A DNA stretch of 64,000 bases from Ignelater luminosus (GCA_011009095.1 VTPC01005412.1:1-64000), one strand, 5' to 3'; counted from the first letter of the stretch, positions 25,000 through 36,604 are shown. A program made the numbers and translations. The notes: generated by a model from the letters alone, not told the origin.

Positions 25000-26180
25000 T
25001 GAGAATTTTTTTATTATTAACTTTGTACAAACATTGCTGTGGTATCAACATAATAGTGTGTATCAAATATCAAATACTTCCGGTTCTCTTAAACATTTAA
25101 GATCTTTTCTTTTGATAGCACGAAAGATGCTTCTTGTCAAAAAAAAACTTTTCACCTTATGGTACTTTAGTGGATAAAATATTTATTTAATAACGACTTA
25201 CTTTGTCGACACCGAGTAATTTTCTCTCAAAAGAGGTATGAATAATTTGTCCAAGATAACCCGTTCGACAGCTACAAATGATCGTTAATATCAACCTTAG
25301 CTCTCTTAAAAACGATGGTTATTAATACATGTATTATTTATGTCGATTAATAATAATCAAAATTATTCTTGTAATAATACAAGTTTAAATAAAAATCACA
25401 GGAAATATTGCAATTTGCGGGGAATCTGATTTTGTAGAGAATTCCAAAACGTTAAATTAATACTAATCAAAGAATTATCACCACTTCTTTTTGTCAATCG
25501 ACCGTGTGAATGCATATCTTAAAAGGTATGTAGTCGAATCTTGCATTGAAATCACTTGCAATGGCTAGGGATTATGTCACTGATTATTGTTTGTAGCAGG
25601 TCGTAAACCTTTTGTAAATCAATCTAAGGAACACTTTCAATTGAATATTATTTTTTATCTTTTCTTTTATTTCTAGTGTTTTTTTTCTGATCACATATGG
25701 TAATGTATACCCTTTGTGCTACAAAAAAAGAAACATGTACAGCAATGTAATGTTTTTTGTCCATTAGGAAGAAAGAAAAAGTGAGTCAAATAAGAGGAAA
25801 TCTTTCTTGAAACAACACTTACATAATATGTAAAACCTTTTAAAGAATAATTGAAAATAATAAAAGTAAACCATTTATGGGAACATGAACATATAATCAG
25901 ATTTTTTGCTTTCGATTTACTCGCTACAGAAGAAGTCACAGCTGAAGGTGTGTGGTATTTAAAAATGTATCTCGCCAGTAGTTCCTAAGTAAATAGTAGC
26001 ATTGAACATGATTTATCCTTAAGCTATTCACGAAACTTTAAAAACAATCGCAAGATTGATAGCTTGATTATATGGAGTGTGTTATATGAGACCTAATTAT
26101 TTAAAAGTCAACATAGTCATCTATTTACAATTTGAAGCTCTCTATTACTCTTCATAGTCATAGTCTAAAACTGTAAACTC
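25000..26180. other. AT-rich non-coding DNA, no gene seen
   Basis: A minus frame at 25691-25939 has no motif. Nothing else supported. Confidence 0.5.
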
Positions 26181-26760
26181 TTGACTTTTTTCAAGAATCT
26201 TACTCTCGATCTCGACTTGAGAAATCTCAAATTCCTCGATTATTATATAGCAGGCAGTTTTTTGGGAATTCCCAAGGTCATGAAAAAAAGTACACATAGG
26301 GTAAAATGCACCAGTCATCAGTCATTAACCAGTAATCGACCGCTAAACTTTATGTACCTTTCTAATAAGAAGCTCACAATTGGGTTATTCTTACAAAAAC
26401 CAATGATGAGCAAAAGTCAAATGATTCTAGACGATTTTATTAATTTATTTTCATTCTTTGAACAATCTATTGATATGGACACTCTTGTTAATTGGCGTCG
26501 AGAATTGAAGCTTAAAAAAGGAGCATATGGACGAAAACATATTGAAATGGTGACAGAAATATAAAGCCATGGGCGCTTCAGCGGCACTCAACAGGCCTGA
26601 ACGGAAGTCACTGGAAGTTTCTACTGCGTAAGTGACTGGAATGAGAGTCAATCGTTGAGTCCGGCGGATGCTTCCTATATTTTCAATTTTCCAGCTATAA
26701 GTGTACCAGCTTCTGTCAAAAGAGCGATTAGCAATTCGCAAACGTAGAAATAGGTTACCT
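26181..26760. other. unrecognised open frames with a GC-richer 3' part
   Basis: A 127-codon plus-strand frame (26181-26564) is the longest frame outside the mobile elements. It is lysine- and leucine-rich, with no signal peptide, membrane segment or motif I recognise. It overlaps a 96-codon minus frame (26451-26741). From 26568 to 26740 the DNA is GC-richer, and CTGCGTAAGTG near 26624 resembles a splice donor. By chance about one frame of this length is expected in 64 kb of this composition, so I do not call a gene. Alternatives are an exon or a decayed element. Confidence 0.25.
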
Positions 26761-27365
26761 CATGAGACGGCTAGCTTTTTGTTATTTTTGAATTTATGGT
26801 ATAGCGAAAAACTGTTAAACAAAACATATTGTACCTACTATGCAATACTATTTATTTATGTAACAAAATCATAACTACTTTTTCTTTGTTATTTGCTACA
26901 TCATTTTCTATGTAACACTATGAGGAAGTTTTGGAGAGCGTAGGGGAATGGAGAGAACTATTGGATGTTGTAAACGGAAGAAAAATGAACTGTATATTGT
27001 TTTAGTAAAGAATCGTTTTTAATCTTTTATCAGCATATTTTAATAATTAATTTTCCATTTTAATGTATTATTAGATAAATATCCATAAATATCAATAAAA
27101 TATTAAGTATTCAATTACTCTAAAAATTTCGAAAATAATTCTCGTCTTGTCTTGAAGGTTCGAAACGAGACTTTCGCTACATTTCGTCTCAGTAGTCAAA
27201 ATGTCCTGCCTCGGCAGTATCACTATGCACACCATTGATCTAGTTATTATTTTTTCTTAATATTGTCAAAGTCTTTTTTAATATCTAGAAAACCTCATAA
27301 TTCTTTTTTGTTTTGTTATTCTAAGGCAATGCAATAAAACACCATTTAAAGTAAATCTCCTAGTT
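26761..27365. other. AT-rich non-coding DNA, no gene seen
   Basis: Nothing supported. Confidence 0.5.
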
Positions 27366-27402
27366 TCCCGATTTGTTAATTAGCTGATGCAACAAATCGG
27401 GA
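27366..27402 (+). repeat. perfect 12-bp hairpin
   Basis: TCCCGATTTGTT, a 13-base loop, then AACAAATCGGGA. It is more notable than the AT-only palindromes because of the CCCG/CGGG base. Function unknown. Confidence 0.6.
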
Positions 27403-28639
27403 GGTCGATGTAAGCTTTTGTGCCTCTTTAACCAGGATGTGTGTATTGTTTGATAGATGTTGACCAACAACATATTAACTACAGCGCCAACGCTTTAGGA
27501 AAACAATTTGTATTGGAGATATAATGGTAGGTGTCAACACTAATTGGCGATGGAAACGGTGGCAGCGCGAAAACGAGGCGATATTGAAGCTTGGTAGTGG
27601 CCAGTATTATAAGAAAATGATAAAGTTATATACCAAAAGTTTTGGCAAAATTTCTAAGCGTTTATCTTAAACAGCTAATAATTTATTCTTAGCTATGTAT
27701 TATATACTGCATTAGTTGTACATGTATTAACAAGAACACCTAAGGTTTAAAACATGGATAGATCTCTACTCTCAGTCATGTGTGGCACAAAATCTGCGTT
27801 TTAACTTTCTCATAAACGTCCCAGTTGTGTTTATTGCACTCTCGACCAGCCTTCGAGCCCCTGCAGCAGATAAAAATAAACAATACCTAGTTTTGGCAAA
27901 CAGAGACGGTACATCCTGCCTGCATTCTGCTATTGTTCAATAATTTTTTTCAGTAGATATATTTCGAGTTCTGCAAATGTTTACAAATTAGCCAAATTAA
28001 AATACCTTTTGCTAATTTCATCTTATACGCCATTACTTGCCAGCTTTTTGACATAAACATATAATCAAACATTTTAACAAAACTTTTGTTATATACAGTA
28101 GGAAAAAGGACTTTGAGGTCTTTTTATTAACTAAGCCCGCAGCCCGGAAAACGTTCGATTCGGCATGAAGAACACCAGGAGGGCAGTGTAGAATAGTATA
28201 CTACACTTAATGGCAATAATCCAGCCCCTCCTTAAGGTCGTCTGGACGCCCGTCAGTAATGCTGTAGGTATATGGAAAAACGTTTTCATACTGTCACTTT
28301 AGTTATACAGTCTATTAAGTCTTTGGTACGTCAAATCTTCTTAATTATTAGGTTGTCTTAGAATATCCCTTCTTCCATTCAAAGTAGGTATTTTAGTTCA
28401 AGATTCTTTAAATATAATCTAAACCTAAAAATTTGGCGGTAGATCATTATAAAGGTGACAGTGTAAAACAGGCTTTAAATAAGTCAGCCGCATATTGCAT
28501 TGCTACCCTCGTCTTATCTATACAGTCTAAAACAGCTATAGTCGATTCTAGACATTTTGGTCTGTGTTGAGCGATAATAGACGATTCGAGAGATTGTAAT
28601 TCACTGATACGGCTAGAAAATATTCATTGACGTTTTTGA
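27403..28639. other. AT-rich non-coding DNA, no gene seen
   Basis: Slightly GC-richer spots near 27545 and 28140-28260 carry no recognisable frame or repeat. Confidence 0.45.
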
Positions 28640-28835
28640 TAGAATTTGAAAAACTCCTTTGATCAAAAAAGTTCAATTATTCAAAGAAATCAAACCGTCC
28701 CCGAAAACTCAAATGATTCAATCAGCAAAAGCAGATTTATCTAAAACGTCCAAAAAGCTTAATTGGGCTAAAAAGACTAAAAGGTTTTAATCGGTTAAAA
28801 AACTTCAGGAGATCAATTCAAGAAATTTTCTATGT
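28640..28835 (+). repeat. degenerate ~18-20 bp minisatellite, block 1
   Basis: Successive variants of a (T/A)ATTGGNCTAAAAAGTC word: TTTGATCAAAAAAGTTC, TCTAAAACGTCCAAAAAGC, AATTGGGCTAAAAAGACT, TAATCGGTTAAAAAACT. It shares 16 of 18 bases of AATTGGGCTAAAAAGACT with block 2. Confidence 0.6.
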
Positions 28836-29094
28836 GTTCGAAAATTGATGTCGTGGAATTAACTTTTCATCAAAAGTTGGATATACCATCATAAGATCCT
28901 TGAGTGTTTGTGACTTTACTCTTTTTTTAAACTTTATAGCCTGGGACAAAAAATCACAGTAGCATGATAAACACTAAATACTTGCGTTTGGGAGGGAGGG
29001 GGTTCTTGTTAATAAAAAATAAATATGCTTTGAAATTACCTAAGTTAAAGACAAAATCGAAAGGGTAATTGTTAAGAAAGACTTCACTGCCTTT

Positions 29095-29270
29095 AAATGT
29101 TCATCTGATCAAAGAATCCTGACTGGCTGGAGAACAATTACCAGAGTGAAAAGTCAGACTGGTCTAAAACGATAAATTGAATTAATTCGAAAACGTCTAC
29201 TAACTGGAAAATTTCAATTGGCCTAAAAAGTCTATCCAGACAGAAAAGCCAAAGACACTTCAACAATGTC
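29095..29270 (+). repeat. degenerate ~18-20 bp minisatellite, block 2
   Basis: Same family as block 1: GACTGGCTGGAGAACAATT, GACTGGTCTAAAACG, AATTCGAAAACGTCT, AACTGGAAAATTTC, AATTGGCCTAAAAAGTCT, CCAGACAGAAAAGCC. A possible third scrap lies at 32335-32362. Confidence 0.6.
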
Positions 29271-30517
29271 CAAGTCTTGTCAGTGTTCTTTCCGGAACTG
29301 TTCTTGAAAACGTTCTTGACCTAAATATTATCTTCTGGAGGTCACTGGTTGAGTAAAATTCTGCAGATGATTGTTTATTTCCGCCCACTTATACATAAAG
29401 AAGGCATTTATGATCAATAGTTAATTTTCCATAGAAAGTTGGAAGCTCCAGTTCGCGATCTTTGGTTTGGCATGATGGGACAGGTATTGCTCATGGGAAG
29501 ATAATGCGTACAATAAGATAATGAAATAACTTCCTAAAAAAAGTCTTAAAATTATGAAGAAATAGGTCAAATGAACATATAGACATGTTTTTTAACAGTT
29601 GTTAATTCTGATTGCAAAAGTGCGTTGAAATTGAAGTTTCAAGAATTTTGGTGGTTGATATTAATTTTTTTTCTACTTGCAATATTGTAAAAGCAAAAAC
29701 GGTACTGCCTAGACCAATTCTTAAAAATTATAGTTTACATTTTTTGGAAACATAGTGATGTAACATTAAAAGTAAAATTGTTATGGTTATTAACACTGCT
29801 ATTTTAACTTGTTATTTTTACCTGCAGCATATTATTATAGAGTACCAACGTATGGGAATCAAAATTGCCTACGTAAAAGGTACATACATATGTACATTAT
29901 GTATGAAATTTAAATAATATCTCTGTAAATAAAATTGGATTACTTTTCTTTATCGCGATGGTTGGATACTTTTTATCCGCTCTTTCATTATGTGTACTTA
30001 CTTGAGATGTACGCAACAGGTGGTTAGCAGTTTTTAAGATTTCGCACTTGCCCAAATTGACGTTGTTGATGATATTATAGATTTGTTATATGCATGTGAA
30101 AGAACTTTAAAAATGTTATGTTAAATACTGTAAATTCAATTGAATTTTTGCAATAAAAATTGTAGCAACTGACAGTTACTACAATTAGTTACTATTTGTT
30201 TATTAAAATTAGGAATTATAATTAAAATTAAGAAAAATCTTTTACAAGATTGTAGGTAATCAAATTATCTAATTCTGTGTAAGAATTAACTAATTTATTG
30301 ATATAAATAACCGTTAGAAATGCTTCACAAATGATGTCTTATATCAAGTTACCATAGCGCCGCTACTACTACGTTTCTTTAAGCTTATCTTATAGATAAT
30401 GATACTATCAAAAGAGCAAATGAATTAAACATGTTAAAGAGGCAAGTTTGAAATTTATATCCCGTGCTTTTATACAAAAAAAAAGCTTCCCCAGGAAGTA
30501 AACAGCACTTCTAGTTA
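29271..30517. other. AT-rich non-coding DNA, no gene seen
   Basis: Nothing supported. Confidence 0.5.
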
Positions 30518-30775
30518 GTGCTCTTGACATTGGCACATGGCACTGAAGAACTGTTAATGCTGAAGTCGTGGAGAGGGGCAGTACGGTCATTGGAGTCCGG
30601 TACTGGTACATTTCTTCGCACCATCCTGCCGGTAGCGGACCCTGGGCGTCTCACACCACTTACCGGGGCTGCCACGGCTCTCGCACCTCACGAGCTTCTC
30701 TTCAAAGACGGTGCAGTTACTTCCAGACCTCGGTTCCGGTCTTCCAAGGCTACCGCGATTAGAACAGCTCTATAA
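30518..30775. other. GC-rich island, possible exon or captured sequence
   Basis: About 250 bases of high GC stand alone in AT-rich DNA. The plus strand has an 85-codon frame (30518-30775) and a 64-codon frame (30568-30762). The minus strand has a ~59-codon stretch from 30772 with spaced cysteines (NCTVFEEKLVRC and GKWCETP), ending in a stop at ~30593. A strong donor-like CCCGGTAAGTG occurs on the minus strand at about 30657-30667. I cannot assign a product. A conserved exon, a processed pseudogene or a GC-rich element are all possible. No acceptor with a good pyrimidine tract was seen. Confidence 0.35.
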
Positions 30776-31329
30776 TTGACTTTACCGGATATGAATTTAA
30801 AATTGGTGTCCTAAATCGAGAACGTACGGTTTTAGAAAAAAATATTTTAATTACACTTCGTTAACTTTTTTTGGGGGAACTAACGGGCTAATTTAAAATT
30901 AGAAATTGGTACACACAAATTATTCATAAAGTCATTGAAGTATGGATGCATTTGCTGAGAATGGTTTTCAACAGTTTTTGAAAATTTGAAAAAAAAAATG
31001 TTATTGATGAAAAGTTATCATAATGTGACTTAATTGGAGGACATGCAATAATTTCAAGTGCAATATAATTACCAAAATAAATAATAAAGTGCAATATTAT
31101 ATTAAGAAAAATTTCTTATACATATGTATAAGAAAAAATTGTGGAAGTGTCTTTAAATTAAACAAAAAGAAGCTAAACATTAAAAAAGTGAGGAACCTAT
31201 AAAATGGCATTTAAATCCTGGAATCTCATTATAGAGTTGTTATAAATATTGTGGTTTGCGGCGTTAGTCATCCCAGATACCTAGTTATTGGTATAATTAA
31301 ATGGTTTATTAGTGAAATTAAAATACGAT
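30776..31329. other. AT-rich non-coding DNA, no gene seen
   Basis: Nothing supported. Confidence 0.5.
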
Positions 31330-31436
31330 CGTTAGTGTCTCAGCTTCCGTCGCCTCGAACTCTGCGTTGTAGACTATTAAAAAGGTGTTTAGACTGAGAG
31401 ACTGTGTTTTGTAGCTCCCACTCACGTCCTTGCAAG
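31330..31436 (+). other. candidate non-coding 5' exon ending in splice donor
   Basis: A GC- and CpG-richer stretch ends in TTGCAAG followed by GTAAGCCG (GT at 31437-31438), a good donor. No start codon lies in an extended frame. It would be a 5' untranslated exon of a plus-strand gene reaching beyond the window. This is inference from composition and one splice signal only. Confidence 0.25.
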
Positions 31437-34400
31437 GTAAGCCGCTTGTCTTCTTCCTTTTGCCCTATTTTGTATTTGTATTTTATCATTTTCAACGAAA
31501 GAGTTCAGATTTTAAATTAAATTAAGAAGTAAAGGTTAAAAGTTTGAAGGTTAAAAAAATAGGACAAACATAGTTTTGATAAATAAAAGGTAATTAATTA
31601 ATCTATTTATAGACTTATAGTATTCTTTTGAAACGTCTCTAGCTTTAATAATAAGGGGGTAATAATTTCTGATCATTTACATTTTACATATTAAAAATTA
31701 AAAAAAAGGTTCATCTTAAGATAGTTGAATAAAATAATCAAGTGGTGATGTGTTTCATTCCTAGGAAGAAGTCAGAAGATTGTTGGAAAAAAAAAACTAT
31801 AAAAAACTTTCTTTTGTTTATAATTTTGAATTCCAAAAATTCTAACTGATCACCAATTACTATAATATTGTATACGAAAAAAATGCCTTTTGGATAAATT
31901 TTCTCAAAAATGTCTGTAGAGATAGATTAATTAATTAACAGGGAAAAATCATTCAATGTGATTCGAATGGGTCTTGTCAAGTCTACAAGTTTTCTGCTAG
32001 GCTTCTTTTCCTGCAAAAGTCTAAAGACTATAGATGTCTGATAGAGCTCACCATTAATGCCTGTACTTCAATATTCTCCCAATTTTCTTACTTCAATTTA
32101 CAAGTCATATTTTAAGTCTACCTAGGTGTTTTGCGTTCAAGATTATACGTCACAATGTTCTTGTTAAAGTATTTTTTGCTGATATACAGTGTATTTCATT
32201 ATTAAGTTTTGAGACTCGTTTTGCGAAACTAATGATTTGCCAAGTATAAATTTAGAAAGAACTGTTATAAATATATTTTTTACTTTCAAGCTAAATAGAC
32301 TGTGAAGGTTACATAAGTGTTTTAGAGACTCTATGACCAAAACGTCTAAACAATCTAAAAAATTTATTTTTCACAATTATTAAAATTGTTTGAACATTAA
32401 TAATCATAACATCATAACATTGTTTTATAATAATAAGAAGAGTATATCGCAAAATTCTAGAGGCAAACAAATGAAATGTAAGAAATATATTTTCTGTTCA
32501 AGCTCATTCCAAACATGATACTGTATTGTAAAAACTCGTTTATGTATGCGGATGATATTAAATAAATCAAAATTGATTTCTTTACTTGTTTAAAAATAAA
32601 AGTCTTATACATAATTTAAATAATTAACTATTAAAGCAAAAAACCCGTCTAAATAAGAAATCTAAAATGACAGCTGCAGTTTAGTGCATGCCGTCTAGGA
32701 AGTACAAATTATGAATATGAATTATGGTCAGATGTAACTATTGAAGGATTACTGTGAAATGTTTTTAACGAAGTTTTTTGTTATAACCTCGCAGTGGGCA
32801 ACCATTAACACTATCCGCACAAGTGTATAGTCATACTATACCTGAATATGCTTCTAATTGTCTGTTGCATGCATGTTAGGAACCAAAATTATAATTAACT
32901 TCTTGCCACTTGGCGAACCTATAAAACTATAAACAAAATCTAAAAATTAAAATAATATCTTTAAATATTTGAAATAAAAAATTATAGTTTATCTGAAACC
33001 TATAATTATATCATCACGAAGCATTTAAAGAAGTGGAACTTAATTATTAATAAGAATTTATAATTTGGCCCCATTTTATTTAGTTCTGATAATAATAGAC
33101 TTCTTCCTTCCTGTAGTAAGAGTATGGCATTTCTCAGTAAAGTGAAATGTTTAATTCACACGCTAATCTTATATTATTGTAATAATAACCACAATGGATA
33201 CAAAATATACATTCAAACGCATACTCTATGCAAAATGAAAAAGGTAACACAATCGACCAAAAACTTTTCTAGTATCTTAGCTGGAAAATCGCTTTATAAA
33301 TAATTTTCTTATGTAATACTTGAATATTCCACACGTTTCCGCGTGTTATTTATACATAATTTAACCAAATTAAATATGTAAAGTAATTCATGTTAATAAA
33401 AGATTACACATTAACTTTCCTTTCTAACGCATCGTTGAAATCTCCTAAATATCTACTCTGTTTCAAAGAAAAATTATAAAGTTGAGAATTTAATAATTAT
33501 AAGAATAAAATAGTAGGGTTCAAAATTGTCCATTTTAAATAGTTAAGTAATAGAAAACGGTATTTTTTTTGTTACAGTACTCGGAAATACTTAATAAATC
33601 TTGTCTTTCTTTTAAGACTTGTAAATTTATAAAACCGTTTAATGGGTTGTTTATTATTAGGAGTATGGTTATAATAAATTCTCTAATTGACATATTGTTA
33701 TTTCTTAAGCGGTATAAGTTGAATTAAATAAATCTTCATATAATTTCTACATTCCTGAACTTAAGGTTAAGGGGGCACAATAGAAATTATATACAAGGTT
33801 CAGTAGTGATTTTTATTTTTGTTTTTTGATATCCATTAACGGAACCTGATATTCAAAACAGTAAAGACTTATTTATACCAAACTGGTCTTTCATTAGATT
33901 GTCGCCAAATCTTGATATTTATTATTATTGGACGTTTTTGACCTCATAAAGATACAGGTACTGTCAAAACAAATATCAACTAATTTTAACCGAAAACAAA
34001 ATCATATCGTAAATAAAATTATTTATAAGTTCCAGTTCAGTTTGTGGTTAAATATTTTCAAGGAATTAACATTGTGGGAAAATTATGGTATAAAAAATAC
34101 AAACTAACACCTGCACATATGTATATCTAACATAAGTAAATACCTATGTCAGACCATAAATTAATAAAATACGACTTCAAGTACATAAATTAACACCAAG
34201 ATGTGGCATCTTAGCAGGACTCAAGATGAAAACAATAAAACAATAGAATATTTACATCTCGACGTTTAAATTTTAATTAAACTAGAAATTGTGTAGTGAA
34301 AGTGTTCCTGCTCTGAGTTTACGAATAAAATGTAGAAGTTTTCAGGTAATAAGGACACTATTTTATTTTTTACCAGTTTATTAAAGTGCTTTGCACTCAC

Positions 34401-34812
34401 TATTACTTATTTACACTTGTTCTTAAATTTTCTAGGTCGAACAATTTTAAATAGTAATTATAGTTTATGTATTTTACGTATGTAAAAGTTCACCATTGCT
34501 TAGTTTACTATTCTTGTAGGCATTTAAAAACTTTAAAGTTAGTTTTGCTTATTTATGTATATAATTGATATTAACCAATACATTTCTTTATTGTGGAAAA
34601 TAGCACTTTGGTATTAGAAATCTTGCGTTTAAAACATGTTCAATTTAACCTTAACGACGTGGTACATTGTATGAAGGTGAAGTAAAATTGGATTTCATCT
34701 ATCCTGTCCTTTGTAATAATTATAAGAAGTGATGCTGTGTTACCCAATTCAGCGATAAGTTTTTCACTAAAGATAACTCATTTGTTGGTTGATAGTGAAA
34801 GCAACCGATACA
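31437..34812. other. AT-rich non-coding DNA, no gene seen
   Basis: No frame above chance. GGGGGCACAATA at ~33772 also occurs at ~5893 and may be the edge of a small shared repeat. Confidence 0.5.
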
Positions 34813-34847
34813 TATATAAACAACCTTTGGCGTGATATGGTCAGAAT
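34813..34847 (+). promoter_or_regulatory. candidate TATA/initiator core promoter A
   Basis: TATATAAA at 34813-34820 lies 30 bases upstream of the A of TCAGAAT (34841-34847), an arthropod-type initiator. No coding sequence follows, and AT-rich DNA yields TATA words often. Confidence 0.25.
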
Positions 34848-34867
34848 TGATTACAGACGGAATCTAA

Positions 34868-34903
34868 TATATAAGGTGTTTGTGTTCACGTATCACCATT
34901 AGT
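34868..34903 (+). promoter_or_regulatory. candidate TATA/initiator core promoter B
   Basis: TATATAAG at 34868-34875 lies 30 bases upstream of the A of CCATTAGTC (A at 34898). It repeats the geometry of candidate A exactly 55 bases downstream. The initiator match is only fair. Confidence 0.2.
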
Positions 34904-35352
34904 CTGGGTAGCAATATAGCAAACCTTTATTTATTTACTTAAAGCGTTAATTGCAATGCTTTACAATGTTATGTGACTAACTCCATGACTAACAACTTGA
35001 AGCCAATTTAATGTTATGCTAGAATCTGCCCGTGTGTATAAATTTTATCTACTACGTACAATTGAGCTATATTTGTACACGATGCAGATTTTGCAATTTT
35101 CAGTTGATTTAGAGGTGAAAGTTCAATTTCTAACTAGAATTCGAAATATCTTCATGCCAGTTAATTTTTCCCAACTATGCGTGTTGTAAAACTATTTTCT
35201 CGAGAACGGTTTAGGAATTCAGAAATCCTACTAGGTCAAATACCTTACTAATTTCAAATTTTTTCCTGAAATAAATTTACATACAGTGTTGTTTGTTGAA
35301 ACCAAAGTTGAATCGAAAACACTCACTTTAGCTAGAAGGTTTGAGCTATTTG

Positions 35353-35360
35353 ATATCCAC
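35353..35360 (+). repeat. 8-bp target-site duplication, left
   Basis: ATATCCAC, identical to 36597-36604. Eight bases is the hAT superfamily length. Confidence 0.95.
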
Positions 35361-35662
35361 CAGTGGCGGTTATTGGGGTGAAGCAAGTGAAGCGCCGATT
35401 TACCTATTTTTTCTTTCAATAATTTCTAATATTTAATTACTTAAGTAATTTCGTTTCTTAGTGTAAAATAGTAAAATCCTGAATAAAATTAGTCACGAGA
35501 GCAATGCAATTAGCATGAGGTACTCAAAACACAATATCACAGCTCTACCTGCCCCTGTTATGGACTAACACGAACGCAAAGCATAAGGACACATGCACTA
35601 AGCTTAACATTGAGTTGAAGCGATATGAAAATTCTAGGCGAACGTTACAAAAAGAAAGACGC

Positions 35663-35676
35663 GTTGCCATGGCAAC
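35663..35676 (+). promoter_or_regulatory. perfect RFX-type X-box palindrome in hAT leader
   Basis: GTTGCCATGGCAAC is a 14-bp perfect palindrome identical to the ideal two-half-site X-box bound by RFX factors, which act on ciliary and sperm genes in animals. It lies in the GC-richer leader of the hAT element, ~230 bases upstream of the transposase remnant. Binding is not shown. Confidence 0.55.
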
Positions 35677-35895
35677 AGACTTCCTACGCGGTCGTATGCA
35701 GTACAAACACCGCCGATATTGGCCGAGCCAGAAGCGTTTTTAAAGAAAACTAACAGCGATTCACTATAAGTATACAGCTTTCAGATACGGTGGATCGCAT
35801 CGGTTATACGTTGCATTGACGGTGTTTTCAGTTTTTACGTCATTTAAGATCATCCAAGCAAAATTTCAGTTAAAAAGAAACGAAACTGAATGTAG

Positions 35896-36527
35896 ACAAT
35901 ATTTAATGAAGCTTTGATAAACACACATATTAATCAAAGAACGCAAGTTGGAGATGCCTTGTATTACGAACAAATATTCGAAAGTTATAAGCTGCTATTT
36001 TATGAAATCTTAGATACCATTTTGATGCAAATAGACACTAGATTTCAAGACATGGATAAATTGTTATTCATTTCTCTGGCTGACGTTTCTAAGTTTGATG
36101 AATATTCTAAACTATTTCCAACGGAAAAGCTTCATAATTTGAAACAAACATATTCCAGTTTGTTTAGTACTACGGACATGTAAAGACTGAAAAACGAATT
36201 AGACCTTATATATTCTGATCAGCAATATAGAAGCAAGAACCTCCAGGAAGTAATGCTTTTGTTGCACGACAATAAACAAATATTTAAAGAAGCTCATAAA
36301 TTATTTTGTCTGATTCTTACCATACCATCAATAAGTTCGTCAGTAGAAAGAAGTTTCTCGCGCTTGAAAAGAATCAAATCATACTTGCGCAATTCAATGG
36401 CGCAGGAAAGACTTTCACATTTAAGAAGAATATCTATTGAAAAAGGACTCAACCATTTTATGATGATTTCATCAACAAGTTTGCTGCCTTGAAAGATCAA
36501 AAAATAGATTTGTCTACAAAAGGTTAA
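35896..36527 (+). pseudogene. hAT transposase C-terminal remnant (ZMYM1-like type)
   Basis: One frame runs from ~35896 to ~36450 with a single TAA at 36181-36183. A frameshift near 36450 then puts the tail (FYDDFINKFAALKDQKIDLS) in another frame, ending at 36525-36527. The stretch ISSSVERSFSRLKRIKSYLR (about 36331-36390) is the conserved hAT C-terminal dimerisation region. TQVGDALYYEQ and DKLLFISLADVSKF resemble the region preceding it in zinc-finger MYM-type-1-like hAT proteins. Complete members are about 600-800 residues with BED/TTF zinc fingers and a DDE core; here only the last quarter remains and no catalytic acid of the core is visible. It cannot be an active transposase. Confidence 0.9.
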
Positions 36528-36596
36528 ATTTTTGTTCATTTTTAAGATTTCAATGCAAAACGCTTCACCTGTTTTGAAACTCACGAGCCGCCACTG

Positions 36597-36604
36597 ATAT
36601 CCAC
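36597..36604 (+). repeat. 8-bp target-site duplication, right
   Basis: ATATCCAC, matching 35353-35360. Confidence 0.95.

Larger units (their letters stand above)
35361..36596 (+). mobile_element. internally deleted hAT element
   Basis: A 1236-bp unit begins CAGTGGCGG and ends CCGCCACTG, a terminus shared by many insect hAT elements. Subterminal TGAAGCG and CGCTTCA also pair. It is bounded by the perfect 8-bp duplication ATATCCAC. A leader of about 535 bases precedes only the last ~210 codons of a hAT transposase, so most of the coding region has been lost. Exact duplication and termini argue for a not very old insertion, which must have been moved by an enzyme supplied from elsewhere. Confidence 0.95.

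Noticed and set aside
28986-29005. G-rich run GGGAGGGAGGGGG as a G-quadruplex
   Set aside because: Only three separated G runs occur, and the canonical four-run pattern is not met.
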